The translations under genes were made by a program, and so were the position numbers. A stretch of DNA of 7,144 nucleotides from Polyangium sp. (in: bacteria) (GTDB lineage: Bacteria > Myxococcota_A > Polyangia > Palsa-1104). The notes beneath the pieces were generated by a model. That model did not search any database and had not been told where the DNA came from. It saw only the letters and a list, made by a program, of their open reading frames with translations. The DNA is taken from contig JANWLJ010000199.1 of NCBI GenBank assembly GCA_025450955.1, positions 1-7,144 of the forward strand. Direction: 5' to 3'. Positions 6,584 through 7,144 of the stretch are shown here, piece after piece (positions within the stretch are counted from its first letter, which is position 1; each line of letters opens with the position of its first letter).

Positions 6584-7121
6584 AAAAACCGACGAATGGC
6601 ACGATGACCGGTCCGTGACCGCTCCCGCTCGCCGCTTTCCGTTTGGCCCGACGCTGGTCGCGACCTCGTTCGGCGCGGGCTTCGCGCCCAAGGCGCCCGG
6701 CACCGCCGGCACGCTGACCGCGATCCCGATCGCCTGGGCGCTGGCGCGGCTCGGCACCGGCGGCTTCATCGCCGGCACCCTGTTCATCACGCTCCTCGGC
6801 ACCTGGGCGGCGGGCGCGTTCATGCGCGCGACCGGCACCCACGACGATCAGCGCATCGTCGTCGACGAGGTGGCGGGCTATCTGGTGACCTTGCTGCTGG
6901 TGCCGCGGAACGCGATCACCCTCGCGCTCGCCTTCGTGCTGTTTCGGCTGTTCGACATCTGGAAGCCGGGACCGATCCGCTGGATCGACGACCACGTCCA
7001 CGGCGGCTTCGGAGTGATGGCCGACGATCTGGCCGCCGGCGTCGTCGGTGCGGTGTTCCTGTTCGCGCTCGATCACTCGGGCGTCCTCGCGCGGCTCGCC
7101 GCGTGGATCCATCTCGGATGA
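6567..7121 (+). CDS. pgpA: Phosphatidylglycerophosphatase A
   Basis: A 184-residue integral inner-membrane enzyme that dephosphorylates phosphatidylglycerol phosphate to phosphatidylglycerol, the last step of that phospholipid branch. Family hallmarks appear in order: GAGFAPKAPGTAGTL (36-50), VDEVAGY (99-105), FRLFDIWKPGPIR (126-138) and HGGFGVMADDLAAG (145-158). The acidic residues Asp100, Glu101, Asp130, Asp153 and Asp154 match the conserved Mg-dependent active-site set. Hydrophobic segments lie at about 51-62, 66-84, 105-125 and 155-168. The ATG at 6567 gives an N-terminus of about 30 residues before the first motif, similar to E. coli PgpA. GTG codons at 6576 and 6615 are alternative starts, and none has a clear Shine-Dalgarno. 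Its first codons overlap the PilZ promoter on the other strand. The end overlaps the next start as ATGA. Confidence 0.95.
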   Translation: MVAVVKKTDEWHDDRSVTAPARRFPFGPTLVATSFGAGFAPKAPGTAGTLTAIPIAWALARLGTGGFIAGTLFITLLGTWAAGAFMRATGTHDDQRIVVDEVAGYLVTLLLVPRNAITLALAFVLFRLFDIWKPGPIRWIDDHVHGGFGVMADDLAAGVVGAVFLFALDHSGVLARLAAWIHLG

Positions 7122-7144
7122 GCGCCTCGGAGAGCAGCCCGGAG
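7118..7144 (+). CDS. Start of a downstream gene, possibly cinA (cut by window end)
   Basis: The ATG overlaps the pgpA stop as ATGA and opens a nine-codon frame, MSASESSPE, that runs off the window. The overlap is typical of translationally coupled operon genes. A CinA-type protein is a frequent neighbour downstream of pgpA, but that is context only; these nine residues cannot identify the product. Confidence 0.5.

Noticed and set aside
6581..6590. A7 run near the start of pgpA as a frameshift or slippage site.
   Set aside because: The PgpA frame is intact through it, the neighbouring residues are not conserved in the family, and the run overlaps the PilZ -35, which explains its A/T content.
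6150..7112. Minus-strand 320-residue frame antisense to pgpA.
   Set aside because: It overlaps both pgpA and the PilZ gene in other frames, has low-complexity composition and lacks any domain.

Overview
The window is very GC-rich, with strong G/C preference at third codon positions. It contains zinc-ribbon/FHA proteins, a PilZ protein and a giant secreted repeat protein. This combination suggests Myxococcota or a related deltaproteobacterial lineage. That placement is an inference from gene content and composition; no ribosomal marker is present. The window is almost fully coding, with no gene-free stretch above about 100 bases and no rRNA, tRNA, CRISPR or mobile element that I can support.

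Minus-strand block, in transcription order from right to left. First comes a 142-residue PilZ protein (6085-6513) with an intact c-di-GMP-binding signature and a good ribosome binding site. After 25 bp follows a 1334-residue secreted TPR-HEAT solenoid protein (2055-6059). After 59 bp follows a 309-residue protein with two zinc ribbons and two FHA domains (1066-1995). After 46 bp follows a second protein of the same architecture (1-1019), cut by the left edge of the window. The tight spacing suggests one operon. A near-consensus sigma70-type promoter (TTGACC-N17-TACAAT) precedes the PilZ gene. A second, weaker promoter candidate (TTGACC-N19-TGcTATACT) overlaps the stop codon of the TPR-HEAT gene and could drive the FHA pair separately. 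The last FHA gene appears to be translationally coupled to a six-codon mini-ORF with its own Shine-Dalgarno sequence.

Plus-strand block. pgpA (6567-7121), encoding phosphatidylglycerophosphatase A of phospholipid synthesis, diverges from the PilZ gene across a 53-bp gap. Its stop codon overlaps, as ATGA, the start of another gene cut by the right edge. cinA is a common downstream neighbour of pgpA, but only nine codons are visible.

Working together (inference): the minus-strand genes put a c-di-GMP receptor, a periplasmic protein-interaction scaffold and two probable phosphothreonine readers under shared control. This could be a c-di-GMP/Ser-Thr-kinase signalling module acting at the cell envelope. 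I recognise the domains but not a named system, so this set is the best candidate here for something undescribed.
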